NCBI GenBank assembly: GCA_938091935.1
Contig: CALKNV010000031.1
Location: 1-64,000, forward strand
Direction: 5' to 3'
DNA from: an uncultured Pseudomonadales bacterium
GTDB taxonomy: Bacteria; Pseudomonadota; Gammaproteobacteria; Pseudomonadales; Pseudohongiellaceae
Length of the DNA: 64,000 nt
A program made the position numbers and the translations under genes. This document shows positions 53,649 through 63,925 of the stretch, one piece after another. Position 1 is the stretch's first letter. The number at the start of each line of letters is the position of its first letter. The notes under the pieces are model-generated. The model did no database searches. It was not told where the DNA came from and worked only from the letters and a program-made list of their open reading frames with translations.

Positions 53649-54485
53649 TTAGTTTCGCGCAGGTAATGCCTGTGCCAACCGCTGCAGGGTGCTGCCGCAA
53701 TCTGCCATTACCTTCAGTCGCAGCATGTCGTCGGCCCGGGTCAGCCCCTCGTTGATACACAGGATGGGGATATCATTTTCCTGGGCAAACTTACAGAATC
53801 GGAAACTGGAAAAAACCATGAGTGAAGTGCCCACGACCAATAACGCGTCAGCCTGGCTGAGTTGATCATAAACGGTGTTAACGACTTCCTTGTTCACAGA
53901 GCTGCCGTAAAACACCACGTTGGGTTTGACCAGGCCACTACAGCGGAAACAGCTGGGCACTTGCATGTCATTCAGCACTTCGCCTTCGAGCTGGGCATCG
54001 CCGTCAGGCGCTGCGGTAACCTTGATCTCATCCAGATGCGCATTGTTCTGCGCCAGCCAGTCCTGCACATCGGCCCGGGTCATGGTTTCACCACAATCCA
54101 TGCAGATCACCTGGTCCAGGCGTCCATGCAGATCTATGACCTTGCGATGACCAGCCTTCTGGTGCAAGCGGTCGATATTTTGCGTCACCAGAGTCTGCAC
54201 ATAGCCGAGGTCTTCGAGCTTCCTTAGTGCGCCATGAGCGGCGTTAGGTTTGGCGTTGGCGACGTTGGGCCAGCCCTTGTAACTGCGTGCCCAGTAGCGC
54301 TGGCGTGTCGCGTGATGACGAATAAATTCCCCATGCTGAATAGGCTTGTTGGATTTCCACACACCGACCGCATCACGGTAGGTGGGAATGCCCGAATGCT
54401 GACTGATGCCAGCCCCGCTCAAGGCCAGCAAGCGCGGATGCCGCTCTACGAAAGCTTGAAGTTCCTCTACGCCAACGTCACTCAT
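53649..54485 (-). CDS. Sir2-family NAD-dependent protein deacylase
   Basis: 278 residues from the ATG at 54485 (AAGG site upstream; a longer frame is rejected). NAD-binding GAGISQHSGIPTYRD, TQNIDRLHQKAG with the catalytic His in DLHGRL, and a zinc site CMDCGE...SCFRCSG with two Cys pairs are all present, as is VGTSLMVFSSFRF. It removes acyl groups from lysines using NAD+. It stands alone. The insertion between the two Cys pairs is longer than in E. coli CobB. Confidence 0.92.
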   Translation of the reverse strand: MSDVGVEELQAFVERHPRLLALSGAGISQHSGIPTYRDAVGVWKSNKPIQHGEFIRHHATRQRYWARSYKGWPNVANAKPNAAHGALRKLEDLGYVQTLVTQNIDRLHQKAGHRKVIDLHGRLDQVICMDCGETMTRADVQDWLAQNNAHLDEIKVTAAPDGDAQLEGEVLNDMQVPSCFRCSGLVKPNVVFYGSSVNKEVVNTVYDQLSQADALLVVGTSLMVFSSFRFCKFAQENDIPILCINEGLTRADDMLRLKVMADCGSTLQRLAQALPARN

Positions 54486-54648
54486 AGCCGCACCGCCTTG
54501 CAGTTGCGCCTGGACGAACTGAACTGAACCTAGTGGATCAGCAGACACAAACAATCCCCTCTTCGCAAATCAGCTGTTGTTGTGAATTTGAAGTTGTCAT
54601 ATCTAACTCTGTCAGCGTGCCCCGCCGTAATCGCTGATGGCTCTGGTT

Positions 54649-56670
54649 TTACTCCGTCACCGTACCGGGCATCACTTCGAAGCCTGCGTTAAAGGTAATC
54701 AACACAGACGCCAGTTGTAACAGGACGGCGTTGTCGCCCGACACCGAACCCACGCCTGCCTGCAGTTGCTCGGCCAGAGTCGCCCGCCCCATGATTACGG
54801 TATCCAGATCCGAACGGCTCATGGTGATGGTGGCATCGGCTGTATCGGATTGATAGCCCTCGATATTGGTCAGGGTGCCGCCGCTGAGCTCCACTACGAA
54901 TTCCTGGCCCGTATCAGGCGTGACAAAGTTGATCACGAACTGCACACCATCGGCGCGCTCACTGTCGACCCGGGTGGCGATAGCATCCCACCACTGGCTG
55001 GTAGTCATGGCTCGCGCCAGGCTCGGGCTGGTGCCACGCGGGGCAGGCACACTGCCGGTGCCATTGCGCAGTTCCTGCGCCGCCGCCAGGAAAACGTTAC
55101 GCATACTCGCACTCTCGTACTGATAGCCAAGCTGCTCGAAGACTGCCGCAAGCAAGTCCTTGGCAGAGGCATTTTGCGGCTCGGCATAAACCAGCTTGTT
55201 GAGAATCTCCATGGCAAGTCGGTAATCCCCGCCGTCATAGAGCTCCTGTGCCTTGCCCAGTATCGCCCCGGCGCCCCCCATCATCTCTACATACAGTGGT
55301 GCGGAGTCAGTCGGTGACAGAGGAGCCAGCGTCGCCGGGTTACCATCCCAGTAACCCAGATAGCGATTCAGCACAGCGCGAGAGTTATGGAACTCGGAAC
55401 CATGATACTGGCGCACCGACCACTGCTGCTGGAGACTCTCAGGCACTTTGTACTCATTGTGTATTTCGTTGATAGTCACACCCTGATTCGCCAGGTTGAG
55501 CACCTGGTTATTAAGGTTGGCATAGGCATCGCGCTGCGCCCGCATCACTTGCTGAATACGGTCATTGCCCCAGCGCGGCCAGTTGTGTGAAGACACCAGC
55601 ACCTCGGCCTCGCGACCATACCGGTAGAGCGCCTCATTGATTCCTTTCGACCAGGCCAGGGCATCTCTCACGAGGGCCCCACGCAGGGTATAAATATTGT
55701 GGATAGTTGCCGTGATGTTCTCGGCAGCCCAGAATACTCTCTGCTCGGGAAACCAGGTATTCATCTCAGCCGGGGCTTCGGTGCCAGGTGTATTTTGAAA
55801 TACCATAGTCACGCCATCGATGACATGGGTTTCGTAGTCTTCTTCGATGACCAGAGAGGGCGCGATCAAGCCAGTAGTGCCAGCGGCCAACCCCTTGCCG
55901 ATCGCTGAGTCTACCTGACCGAAAGGACTGGAAGGTATCAGGCGCCCATATTGCAATGCTGCACGGCGTGACATGGCGTTTCCGGCATAAACGTTTTCGG
56001 AAATTGCCTCTTCCATGAACCCCGATGGTGCAACCACTTCTACTCCACCTGCAGCAACCTCGGCTTCATCAATGATGCCATGCACACCGCCGAAATGGTC
56101 GATATGTGAATGGGAATACACCACCGCCTTGATTGGAAATTTACCTAGCTGCTCAGTCGCTAGTTCAAACGCAGCTGCAGCCGTCTCATCAGTAAGCAAT
56201 GTATCGAATATGATCCAACCCGTTTCGCCTTTCACCAGAGTCATATTGGCCAGATCAAAGCCTCTGACCTGGTAAAGAAAATCCGGCACTACTTCGAACA
56301 GACCAAAGTTCATGTTAAGCGTCGCTTGACGCTGCAGGGAAGGATGAATCGAATCATGTTCATCGTCAGTTAACAAAAAATCATAACGGGTCATGTCCCA
56401 CACTATATTACCAGCCGCGCCGATGATCTGGCGCGAATCGGGCTCGGCAATAAAGCCACGCCTGGCTTCCTCGAAATCTCGCTCGTCTTCAAACGGCAGG
56501 CTCTCCCGCAAAGCCCCCTGCATGGCGCTGGTATGGGAGCTGGCCTGGGCACCTTTTCGGTTGAAATGTTCCTGGGCCAGTAGCAGGCCCGGCAGCAGTG
56601 ACACGACCGCTAGCAGAAGTGAAACAGACTTAATTCGGGGGGTGGGCAGTTTGTGCGGGCGGGCTGTCAT
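54649..56670 (-). CDS. Alkyl sulfatase, SdsA1-like (metallo-beta-lactamase fold plus SCP2-like domain)
   Basis: 673 residues with an export signal (LLLAVVSLLPGLLLAQ). The metal-binding motif HSHIDHFGG lies near residue 187, with further ligands in WAAENI and SSHNWPRWG. A helical dimerisation domain follows, and then a C-terminal SCP2-like domain (FVINFVTPDTGQEFVVELSGG). These enzymes hydrolyse long-chain alkyl sulfates such as SDS to alcohol and sulfate. The resulting alcohols could feed the quinoprotein alcohol dehydrogenases in this window, which is inference. Full length for the family. Confidence 0.93.
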   Translation of the reverse strand: MTARPHKLPTPRIKSVSLLLAVVSLLPGLLLAQEHFNRKGAQASSHTSAMQGALRESLPFEDERDFEEARRGFIAEPDSRQIIGAAGNIVWDMTRYDFLLTDDEHDSIHPSLQRQATLNMNFGLFEVVPDFLYQVRGFDLANMTLVKGETGWIIFDTLLTDETAAAAFELATEQLGKFPIKAVVYSHSHIDHFGGVHGIIDEAEVAAGGVEVVAPSGFMEEAISENVYAGNAMSRRAALQYGRLIPSSPFGQVDSAIGKGLAAGTTGLIAPSLVIEEDYETHVIDGVTMVFQNTPGTEAPAEMNTWFPEQRVFWAAENITATIHNIYTLRGALVRDALAWSKGINEALYRYGREAEVLVSSHNWPRWGNDRIQQVMRAQRDAYANLNNQVLNLANQGVTINEIHNEYKVPESLQQQWSVRQYHGSEFHNSRAVLNRYLGYWDGNPATLAPLSPTDSAPLYVEMMGGAGAILGKAQELYDGGDYRLAMEILNKLVYAEPQNASAKDLLAAVFEQLGYQYESASMRNVFLAAAQELRNGTGSVPAPRGTSPSLARAMTTSQWWDAIATRVDSERADGVQFVINFVTPDTGQEFVVELSGGTLTNIEGYQSDTADATITMSRSDLDTVIMGRATLAEQLQAGVGSVSGDNAVLLQLASVLITFNAGFEVMPGTVTE

Positions 56671-57087
56671 AAGGTTTTCCTGTCAGTCATGCATCTCAGT
56701 CCCGATTATAACCTTGTAATCCGCCCAAGTCGGAGTCGTTCCGGGAGTCCGTGTGAAGGACCAGAGAACCCGCAGGAAACCAGTTCAATTTGGGGAATTT
56801 CGCCAATTAATATGACCCGACCGCTCAATTGCGTTGGAGAAGCCTGCCGAGGGAACCGTAAGCTTTTGTTTATACTAGTGATTTTTTCCTGGCACGGAAT
56901 TCGCTACCTATATGCCAAACCAAGTTCGGCGTGAACTGACTCAGGCATTTTAGCCATGGGCTGGCGCGGGATATTTCAGGGCTGACAGTTTTGGTGAAAT
57001 TCACAGTAACCATTAGCCTGATATCCCGTCTTAGAAGAGTACGGGGCGAGAATCCCAACTCGAATTCAGACAAGAGGACCCAGGACA
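56671..57087. other. 417-bp divergent region upstream of the MacB-like operon
   Basis: It separates the sulfatase and the ABC ATPase genes, which are divergent. It should contain both promoters, but none was assigned, and the short ORFs here are not credible. Confidence 0.4.
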
Positions 57088-57822
57088 GTGATTCAATTAA
57101 AAAATCTCAGCAAGGTCTATCGCACGGCCTACATGGAAACTACCGCACTCAAGGACATCAACATCCAGATCGCCAAAGGCGAGTTTGTCGCCATGATGGG
57201 ACCATCGGGTTGCGGGAAGTCCACTCTGCTCAATGTGGTAGGCATGATCGACTCCCCCAGCAGCGGCGAGTATTTTTTTGACGGCAAAGAAGTCGGCCAC
57301 TGTTCGGAAAACGAGCTGGTTGATGTGCGCAAGGAAAACATCGGTTTTATCTTCCAGAACTTCAATCTGATCGACGACCTGAGCGTGGCGGAAAATGTGG
57401 ACCTGCCCCTGCTCTATCTCGGCATTAGCAAGAAAGAGCGTCAGGCCAGGGTGGAGCGTGCCCTGGAACTGGTTGGCCTTGAGCATCGGGCCCGCCATAA
57501 GCCGCAGGAACTCTCTGGCGGTCAACAACAGCGCGTTGCCGTGGCCCGCTCGGTGGTCAGCGAACCCAAGCTCATCCTCGCGGACGAGCCCACCGGAAAC
57601 CTGGACACGAAAAATGGTGACGAGGTGATGGCCATGCTCGACCGCCTCAAGTCAGACGGCGTGACTATCTTGATGGTGACCCACTCCCCCGAACACGGTC
57701 AGCGCGCCGACCGCATCATTGAGATGCTGGATGGGGAAGTGATTATGGGCGGTACTACTGCACCACTTTCCGTGGTGGCAGACAACACAGAATCTGCTGA
57801 GCCTCAACTAAGCCAGGCCTAA
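57088..57822 (+). CDS. MacB/LolD-like ABC transporter ATPase
   Basis: 244 residues. Walker A is GPSGCGKST (38-46), the signature LSGGQQQR and Walker B LILADEPTGNLD. This is the classic sequence of ATPases that power FtsX-type permeases. The start is GTG with AGGA upstream. The permease gene follows 18 bases later. Confidence 0.92.
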   Translation: MIQLKNLSKVYRTAYMETTALKDINIQIAKGEFVAMMGPSGCGKSTLLNVVGMIDSPSSGEYFFDGKEVGHCSENELVDVRKENIGFIFQNFNLIDDLSVAENVDLPLLYLGISKKERQARVERALELVGLEHRARHKPQELSGGQQQRVAVARSVVSEPKLILADEPTGNLDTKNGDEVMAMLDRLKSDGVTILMVTHSPEHGQRADRIIEMLDGEVIMGGTTAPLSVVADNTESAEPQLSQA

Positions 57823-57840
57823 CAACAGGGACCAGTCATT

Positions 57841-60342
57841 ATGTTCGCGCACTACACAAAGATGGCGCTGAAGGCGCTGTTCCGCTTTAAACTGCATTCC
57901 GCTATCAGCCTGGCAAGTCTGAGTATCGGTTTCCTATGCTTCACGTCTGCGATTTTGCTGTCCAATTTCGCAGACAGCTTTGACCGTGGTTTTCCCAATT
58001 CTGATCGTATCTTTAATGTGATGATTCGGGCTGTGGGTGACAGCCCGTTACCGGATCGCTTTCCTATCATTAACGAGCCTACCGCTCGCTACATGCGGAC
58101 TCACTTTCCGGATATTCCTAACATCGCCAGAGCGAGCAGTGGTGGTGCACCTCTGACAGTAGCTTACGAGGGTCAGTCACTTACCTTGGACACACGTTAC
58201 GTCGAGCCACACTTCTTCGACATCTTTCCATTACAGACGATTACAGGTATTGATGTTGGTGAGAAACTGCCGCCCAACTCTGCGTTGATTACCGAGGAAG
58301 GAGCGATGCGTATCTTCGGCCGCACCGACGTGGTAGGAGAGCGAATATATGTAGAGAATGAGTTTGATGTCGCCATTGCAGGCGTGGCACAGAACCCGGA
58401 TTTTCCATCCCATCTCGCAGCCAATATCGCGTTCTTTAATACAGACCTGTATCTCCCTATCGAAATGCCTGATGCGCGGCGTCGGGCGGCGATGGAAGCA
58501 AACGGTGATGACCCCAACGAGGACCTGTGGGGTAACCAGTCCGACATGGTCTACGTGGAGTTTCCGGAAGACTATCCACTCAATGTGGCCGACTTCAATC
58601 GTCAGCTCGATGAATTTGTTGCGGAGGTCATGCCTGAAGAACGTGTGGCGATTCAAACCTTCGAGTTGCTTCCCGTGAATGAACTAATTCCTACCCAAAT
58701 GGCATTCGTCACTGGCGGCTTTGATCTGCCAACGATTCTGAAAATCGCCGGTGCCCTGGTACTGCTGATCGGCTGTCTGAACTACAGCAACCTGGTAATT
58801 GCACAACTGTCGCTGCGTAGCCAGGAGATAGGCGTGCAGAAAATCCTGGGCGCCAAACGCAGCGCACTGCTGGTGCAATACTGCTATGAAAGTTTGCTGT
58901 TCATGTTGCTGGCGCTGTTCATTACTCTGAGCATTCTTGCCTTAGTTCTCATGCAGCTAAGCGGCAGTGGCGTGCCAGGTCTGTCTGTCCTGATGCTGTT
59001 CGATCCTTCGCTGTGGCTGACCCTGGCAATGGTTCTGGTTGTTATCGTAGCTATTGCCGGCGGCTATCCAGCGATCCGCACGGCCTGGGTACCGTTGGTG
59101 TCAATGATGCGGCCAAAAGGCTCCAGCGGGTACTCCTCGCGCATGCGCAGCATCATGGTAGGTACCCAGTTCTTTATTTCTGGCACATTGATGATTCTTG
59201 CCACCGTGATGTGGCTGCAGAATAGCGCGATGACGCAGCAACTGGATGGTGACTTCCTGGATCCGAAAGTCATGATCAACGTGGACACCGACACTTTCGA
59301 AGTGGAGCCTGAGCTGGTGGCTCAGCAATTCAAATCCAACCCTGCCATTCTCTCGGTCACTCAGGTAGATATTCCACCCTGGTCGATCAGTAACTCCAGT
59401 TCCACTTTCTCCAGAGATCGGGATTTGAACGGCATCGAGGCTGAGCTATCTCGCTATTCGATAGGATACGAATACACCGAGACCATGGGCCAGCCACTTA
59501 TCGCAGGCCGCGACTTTTCTCGCGAGCGCAGCAGCGACCTCATGCCACCCTCTGGGGAGCTCAACTCCGGTAGCGGCCCATTCAATGTCATTATCGATAA
59601 CAAGGCGGCTCGCAGCCTGGGCTGGGAAAACGCAACCGAAGCTATCGGTCAATCCTTCTACCGTCGCTATAGTGAAAACAACAACCGCGGAGAAGTCACC
59701 GTTGAACTCATTGTTATAGGTGCCATGAGCGAAAAGAAGTATGAATTTCTCGATTTCACCGCGTTTGGTTCCGAGGGTCATATCTACTTGCTACAACCCA
59801 ACTACGCGAACTATATGATTGTGAAAGTCGACCGCGACATGTTGAACGAAGGTTTGCGGCACATTGACGACACCTGGGCCCAATTGATGCCTGAGGTTGG
59901 ACTCAAGCGCGAGTTCACAGATGACATTTTCTACCAGACCTACAGCATGTTCCTGGCCATCAGCACCTCTATTGGTACGCTGTCTCTGTTTGGATTCTTC
60001 GTCGCCAGCATAGGTTTATTAGGAAATGCGACGTTCATCACTAACATACGACAGAAGGAAGTGGGTATTCGCAAAGTCATGGGTGCCAGCAGTGGCCGTC
60101 TGCTACGCATGCTTCTGCTGGATTTCGCCAAACCAATTCTGATTGCAAATGCCCTCGCCTGGCCGATAGGTTATGTTCTGGGGCAGGGCTACATGTCATT
60201 CTTCGCGGCAACCGTTAACGTCAATTTCCTGCCGTTTATAGTGAGCTTGGGCTTGTCGGCAGCGATCGCCTTCGCTGCGGTTTTCTCACAGAGTCTGAAG
60301 AGCGCGCGGGTACGACCGGCGATGGTGCTCCGCTACGAGTAG
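57841..60342 (+). CDS. FtsX/MacB-type ABC permease, double-domain
   Basis: 833 residues. One helix at ~20-40 is followed by a MacB periplasmic core (to ~290), three or four helices, a second periplasmic core, and a final FtsX domain with three helices containing IRQKEVGIRKVMGASSGRLLRML. Duplicated halves of this kind drive mechanotransmission rather than simple transport. It pairs with the ATPase upstream. No TolC-like or adaptor gene follows, so substrate and route are unknown. Confidence 0.88.
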   Translation: MFAHYTKMALKALFRFKLHSAISLASLSIGFLCFTSAILLSNFADSFDRGFPNSDRIFNVMIRAVGDSPLPDRFPIINEPTARYMRTHFPDIPNIARASSGGAPLTVAYEGQSLTLDTRYVEPHFFDIFPLQTITGIDVGEKLPPNSALITEEGAMRIFGRTDVVGERIYVENEFDVAIAGVAQNPDFPSHLAANIAFFNTDLYLPIEMPDARRRAAMEANGDDPNEDLWGNQSDMVYVEFPEDYPLNVADFNRQLDEFVAEVMPEERVAIQTFELLPVNELIPTQMAFVTGGFDLPTILKIAGALVLLIGCLNYSNLVIAQLSLRSQEIGVQKILGAKRSALLVQYCYESLLFMLLALFITLSILALVLMQLSGSGVPGLSVLMLFDPSLWLTLAMVLVVIVAIAGGYPAIRTAWVPLVSMMRPKGSSGYSSRMRSIMVGTQFFISGTLMILATVMWLQNSAMTQQLDGDFLDPKVMINVDTDTFEVEPELVAQQFKSNPAILSVTQVDIPPWSISNSSSTFSRDRDLNGIEAELSRYSIGYEYTETMGQPLIAGRDFSRERSSDLMPPSGELNSGSGPFNVIIDNKAARSLGWENATEAIGQSFYRRYSENNNRGEVTVELIVIGAMSEKKYEFLDFTAFGSEGHIYLLQPNYANYMIVKVDRDMLNEGLRHIDDTWAQLMPEVGLKREFTDDIFYQTYSMFLAISTSIGTLSLFGFFVASIGLLGNATFITNIRQKEVGIRKVMGASSGRLLRMLLLDFAKPILIANALAWPIGYVLGQGYMSFFAATVNVNFLPFIVSLGLSAAIAFAAVFSQSLKSARVRPAMVLRYE

Positions 60343-60380
60343 GTAAGAAGGGGGAAGTGGCTGGGTGAGCCTGTTGTGAG

Positions 60381-60905
60381 TTAATCGGTCTCGTTGGCGA
60401 TAATCTTGCGCACGTGAGTCACCCAAACCGCCACCAGTACCAGCAGCGGTATGGACAGTGTGATCAACAGCGCTTCCACCATGGAGACACCAAGAGGCAT
60501 AGGTGGCGACTGGCCACACATGCCCTGCGCTTCAAACAAAACGGGTATCCACTGATCCAGGGGCATGAACTCCGGAAACCCGGCACCCATGGTGCAGCTG
60601 GAGATCACTGTGCCCTGCTCCACCCCAAAGGCGTAATAACTGGTGTAGAGCGCGCCGGCCATCAGCACGATGGTCAGGTTCAGACACATCCAGCGCCACC
60701 AGAAGTTCTTCGCCAGGATCGCACCCATGACCGAAAAGATCAGCGAGCCCATCACCCAGGCCCTGACCTGTACGCACAAGGCGCAGGGATACCACATCCC
60801 CGGTCCATACTGATAATAAAGGGCAATGGCTTCCATCAGGGTCAAATAGATGATCCCTGTCAGCCAGAAATAGCGATTCTCACCAAGCTTGTAGAGCATG
60901 TTCAC
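60381..60905 (-). CDS. DsbB-family disulfide oxidoreductase
   Basis: 174 residues with four helices. The first periplasmic loop holds YPCALCVQVR (Cys-x2-Cys, as PC-LC in DsbB). The second loop holds SCTMGAGFPEF and GMCGQSP, giving the second redox Cys pair. DsbB re-oxidises DsbA and passes electrons to quinone. The start is GTG at 60905 with an AAGGAT site; an ATG two codons later is an alternative. No dsbA is adjacent. A paralog such as DsbI is possible. Confidence 0.88.
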   Translation of the reverse strand: MNMLYKLGENRYFWLTGIIYLTLMEAIALYYQYGPGMWYPCALCVQVRAWVMGSLIFSVMGAILAKNFWWRWMCLNLTIVLMAGALYTSYYAFGVEQGTVISSCTMGAGFPEFMPLDQWIPVLFEAQGMCGQSPPMPLGVSMVEALLITLSIPLLVLVAVWVTHVRKIIANETD

Positions 60906-61418
60906 GGCTTCGATCCTTCGGAAAAAGCAATATTCTTACTAGAGACCGGGCATTTTAGCGGAAATTGCACTGCGGATGTCACTGCTGAGACAAATTACTC
61001 ACAACTCGAGGCTTGGGGTGGAAGGCGGCAAGTACTGCGATTAATTTGTAATCACAGCATTGGGGTACACTGACGTGCTGGAACTGGGGATTTTCAGTTT
61101 AGTGGGTAGGCCGGAGGTCATCTGTTTGACTGACATACATACCCGTTTTCTGATGTAGCTACCCGTGTGTAACTGCTCTGAGCAGAAGACCTGATCCTGC
61201 GCGCTTACCGTCTGGTTATATGCGATAAGCTGTGCCTCAGTCATACTCTCAGAGCGCGGCTGGCTGGTGTTTCAGGCGATCAGGACACTACATAGTGCAG
61301 GTATTGTCAGAACGGTTAGTCGACGGCGCACAGGGTTCTACCTCAAGTGATTAGCTGGTATTGCTCAATTAGTATTGAATCAATGGCAACACAGTTGTTC
61401 TAGCCCAGCGCCACGATA
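60906..61418. other. 513-bp stretch without a supported gene
   Basis: It lies upstream of the DsbB gene. Only short, unsupported frames cross it. No RNA gene, terminator or repeat could be recognised. Confidence 0.45.
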
Positions 61419-61721
61419 CTACGGTGATCGCTGGCATTTCCAGCAGCTTTCGAAAGCAGAGTCATTTTCTTCACCACAATGTAAACATTGCCAGGCCGGT
61501 GCCTCTACTACCTTAATCAACTCGTCCTCGATCAAACTGGAGGCCACCGTCGCCTGCGCATCATCAAAAACCCACAGCTCAATCAGCGCCGTCCCCAAAC
61601 CGACGTGGCCGCCGGAGCCCATAAATTCATTCTTGATAAAGCAATCGATGTGCTTGAGTGCGAGCAGGTTCTTTGCCGAATTCACCAGCGCAAGGCTTTC
61701 GTGGCTATAGACTTTCTGCAT
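61419..61721 (-). CDS. DUF2007-type small protein with zinc ribbon
   Basis: 100 residues from the ATG at 61721, which follows AGGGG. An N-terminal DUF2007-like fold (KVYSHESLALVNSAKNLL, VGLGTALIELWVFDDAQA) is followed by a short CxxC...CxxC ribbon (CLHCGEENDSAFESCWKC). The domain is widespread but its function is unproven; signal transduction or protease adaptor roles have been suggested. Confidence 0.8.
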   Translation of the reverse strand: MQKVYSHESLALVNSAKNLLALKHIDCFIKNEFMGSGGHVGLGTALIELWVFDDAQATVASSLIEDELIKVVEAPAWQCLHCGEENDSAFESCWKCQRSP

Positions 61722-61750
61722 GACGTGCAGCCCCTGCATCAAGCGATTTG

Positions 61751-62077
61751 CTAGAACATGTTATTGATCGCGTAAAAAGTAGAGGTAATGGCAACTGTAA
61801 TCGCAACCCACATACCTATTTTCTGCTGTCGCTTCTTGGCGTCTTCCGATTTGAGCCTGAACCGCACACTGCCCACGTTGCCATTGATAGGCGGCGCAGG
61901 ATTAAGCTTGTACTTGGTGGCATCTACCATAACGAAACATTTGCGATGAGCGCGCATGAATTTCTGCAGGTCGGGCAGGCGCTGACCTGTTTCACGCGCC
62001 AGCGCCATCAGGCTTACCCCTTCTTCGCGATGCTTATGCATCACATCCAGAACTAATTCATAGTCTGCTTCTTTCAT
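61751..62077 (-). CDS. Small membrane-anchored protein, unknown function
   Basis: 108 residues. A helical, possibly winged-helix-like N-terminus (YELVLDVMHKHREEGVSLMALARETG) is followed by one C-terminal transmembrane helix (MWVAITVAITSTFYAI). An AAGGGA site precedes the ATG. It is in line with the DUF2007 gene (29-base gap) and may be co-transcribed. I do not recognise a named family. Confidence 0.7.
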   Translation of the reverse strand: MKEADYELVLDVMHKHREEGVSLMALARETGQRLPDLQKFMRAHRKCFVMVDATKYKLNPAPPINGNVGSVRFRLKSEDAKKRQQKIGMWVAITVAITSTFYAINNMF

Positions 62078-62209
62078 GTAATTCCCTTACGGTAATTCGT
62101 GGCACCAGATTTCGCCAGACAACAAGTTAGCAATCACCTCAGCGGCCTGCTCAGATCTCAGTCATTCGATTGCTGCAGCGCGTGTTGGACATTCTACTCG
62201 CTCCTGGCG

Positions 62210-62704
62210 CTAGTCACCCAACCTCTTAAACATAACCAGAGCATCGACGTAACCCTGAATGGGATGATTAAACGCCCGAGGCAGTCGACCAACCGTTTCG
62301 AAACCCAGTTTGTTCCAGAGCCGAACTGCCCCCTCATTGCTGGCCGCTACAAAATTGAATTGCATAGCCAGATAACCAAGCTCTAAAGCCGCTTCCTGGG
62401 AATGCTCGCACATGCTTGTCGCCAGCCCCCTGCCACGCGCAGCGGATGAAACCATGTAGCCGCAATTACAGACGTGAGCACCGGGGCCTTCATTGTTGGT
62501 CTTGATGTAATAGGTACCCAGGATCTGACCATCTTCCTCGGCCACGTAGGTGCAGCGTGGATATTCCATCCAGAGATGAAAGGCCTGGTCTCGGGTCGTA
62601 TCCGTCCGGTAACCGTAAGTCTCGCCAGCAGAGGCCACCTCATGAAAGATGGGCCAGATCTGATCAAAGTCCGCTGCGGTCGCTTCTCGAATTAACATCT
62701 TCAT
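62210..62704 (-). CDS. GNAT-family N-acetyltransferase
   Basis: 164 residues. The fold includes IREATAADFDQIWPIF at the start, the acetyl-CoA motif SAARGRGLATSMCEHS and the late FNFVAASNEGAVRLWNKLGFE segment. It transfers an acetyl group from acetyl-CoA to an amine of unknown identity (small molecule or protein). Confidence 0.9.
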   Translation of the reverse strand: MKMLIREATAADFDQIWPIFHEVASAGETYGYRTDTTRDQAFHLWMEYPRCTYVAEEDGQILGTYYIKTNNEGPGAHVCNCGYMVSSAARGRGLATSMCEHSQEAALELGYLAMQFNFVAASNEGAVRLWNKLGFETVGRLPRAFNHPIQGYVDALVMFKRLGD

Positions 62705-62724
62705 ACGCTAGATTGAGATAAGGC

Positions 62725-63138
62725 TTAGCCAGGATTGCGTCCGAAGCGGGGTATCTCCACACCGAGGTCCAGCCAGGACTGCGCACTGTCACACCAGATA
62801 TGCGAGGCCGGTTGCAGCCAGGATTTGTCATTGAGGGTACCGGCCTTGATAAAGGTCAGGCCTGGAACTGTGTCCACTGTAGTGACGATGGGTGAACCAC
62901 AGTTGCTGCAAAAACGGCGATAGACAGAGTGCCCACTTTCGCCTGTATCGTTGTAGGTCTTGAGCGTCTCATCATTGCCAAACGTAAGAGCCGCATCTGG
63001 AATTCCGACAATAATGGAAAACGAAGTGCCAGTTTGACGCTGGCAGTGCTCACAATGACAGGCTACGGTCATCACGGGTTCCGCATCAGCGGAATAGCTG
63101 ACCTTGCCGCAGAGGCAATGTCCGGAGAGTTGGGGCAT
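62725..63138 (-). CDS. GFA (glutathione-dependent formaldehyde-activating)-like zinc protein
   Basis: 137 residues from the ATG at 63138 (AGGA site upstream). Cys motifs GHCLCGKV, CHCEHCQ and CSNCGSP form the two zinc sites of the GFA/Mss4 fold. The family name comes from Gfa, which speeds the joining of formaldehyde to glutathione, but most members are uncharacterised. Confidence 0.88.
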   Translation of the reverse strand: MPQLSGHCLCGKVSYSADAEPVMTVACHCEHCQRQTGTSFSIIVGIPDAALTFGNDETLKTYNDTGESGHSVYRRFCSNCGSPIVTTVDTVPGLTFIKAGTLNDKSWLQPASHIWCDSAQSWLDLGVEIPRFGRNPG

Positions 63139-63329
63139 GGGAAATTCCTGTATCTTATTTTTGTTTATGTTCTTGAAGAATTGCCTGAGCTCATTCACTC
63201 GATTGAATTCTTGATTACGGCACTATCTCGCTTGGTCTGCGACATTACTTTGTCAGCGCGCGACTGCACACACTTGCCTAAATTTCACTGGCAAACCAGG
63301 CTGTGAGGATCGAGAATTACTAGGGAAGT

Positions 63330-63925
63330 GCGCCAACAGAAACCAGTTTTCCCTGGCAATCACTCTGCGCTTGAAAGTATCTGCCATTCGCTTAAGGGTG
63401 TCTATGTTAAGGGAAAATAACCGGCCCTTGAGGCCATTCCACCCAGCCAACCCAACAACCGTGGCTGCCCTGATGGCCAGTTTTGTCACGCAGAGTACAG
63501 TCACGTCCGGCCTCCATCACCAGCACATCTTTAAGCAATAGCTGAAGTGCCTTCTCGCATGGCAATTCGTTATAAAACAGCCGCCGCAGGGATTACACCA
63601 GCTCAAAGGCCAAAATCTCTAGTTTATCTTCAACCCAATACGCCCACGCGTTCGTGCTGGCATCAGCGTTGCAATCGCCAATCAGCTCTACATAATCTCT
63701 CGCACCGGCTTCACCTATCCCCTTTTTGACCACAATTTCGAATACCTACAGTACATAGCTACTTATCGCTGAACGGAGATTCTGATGCTGATTTTGTGGT
63801 GCATAAGATCATTAGATGCATCCCACAGGAATACCCGAAATTGACCGGTAATAGCACCTGCATCAAGGGCAAACGGGGAATGTCAAATTTTGATTGAGGA
63901 GGCAGGTGATAGCCTGACCGCAGCA
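63330..63925 (-). pseudogene. Degraded class D (OXA-type) beta-lactamase gene
   Basis: Reading leftward on the minus strand, conserved class D segments appear in order but in broken frames. They are SPASSIKI (active-site S-x-x-K, expected PASTFK) followed by a TGA at 63883-63885, HSPFALDAGAI, FRVFLWDAS, IGEAGARDYVELIGDCNAD (expected YGN), AFELV with a TAA at 63593-63595, SLRRLFYNELP, VMEAGRDCTLRDKTG (the KTG motif), and CWVGWVE. After a frameshift near 63410-63418 come LNIDT and KRRVIARE. Two in-frame stops and at least two frameshifts make it non-functional. The N-terminus is unclear and may reach past the window edge. Confidence 0.78.

Noticed and set aside
54766-55317. 183-codon plus-strand frame
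   Set aside because: Antisense of the alkyl sulfatase gene, with no ribosome site.
60414-61073. 219-codon plus-strand frame
   Set aside because: Mostly antisense to the DsbB-like gene, with low-complexity His/Gln-rich translation.
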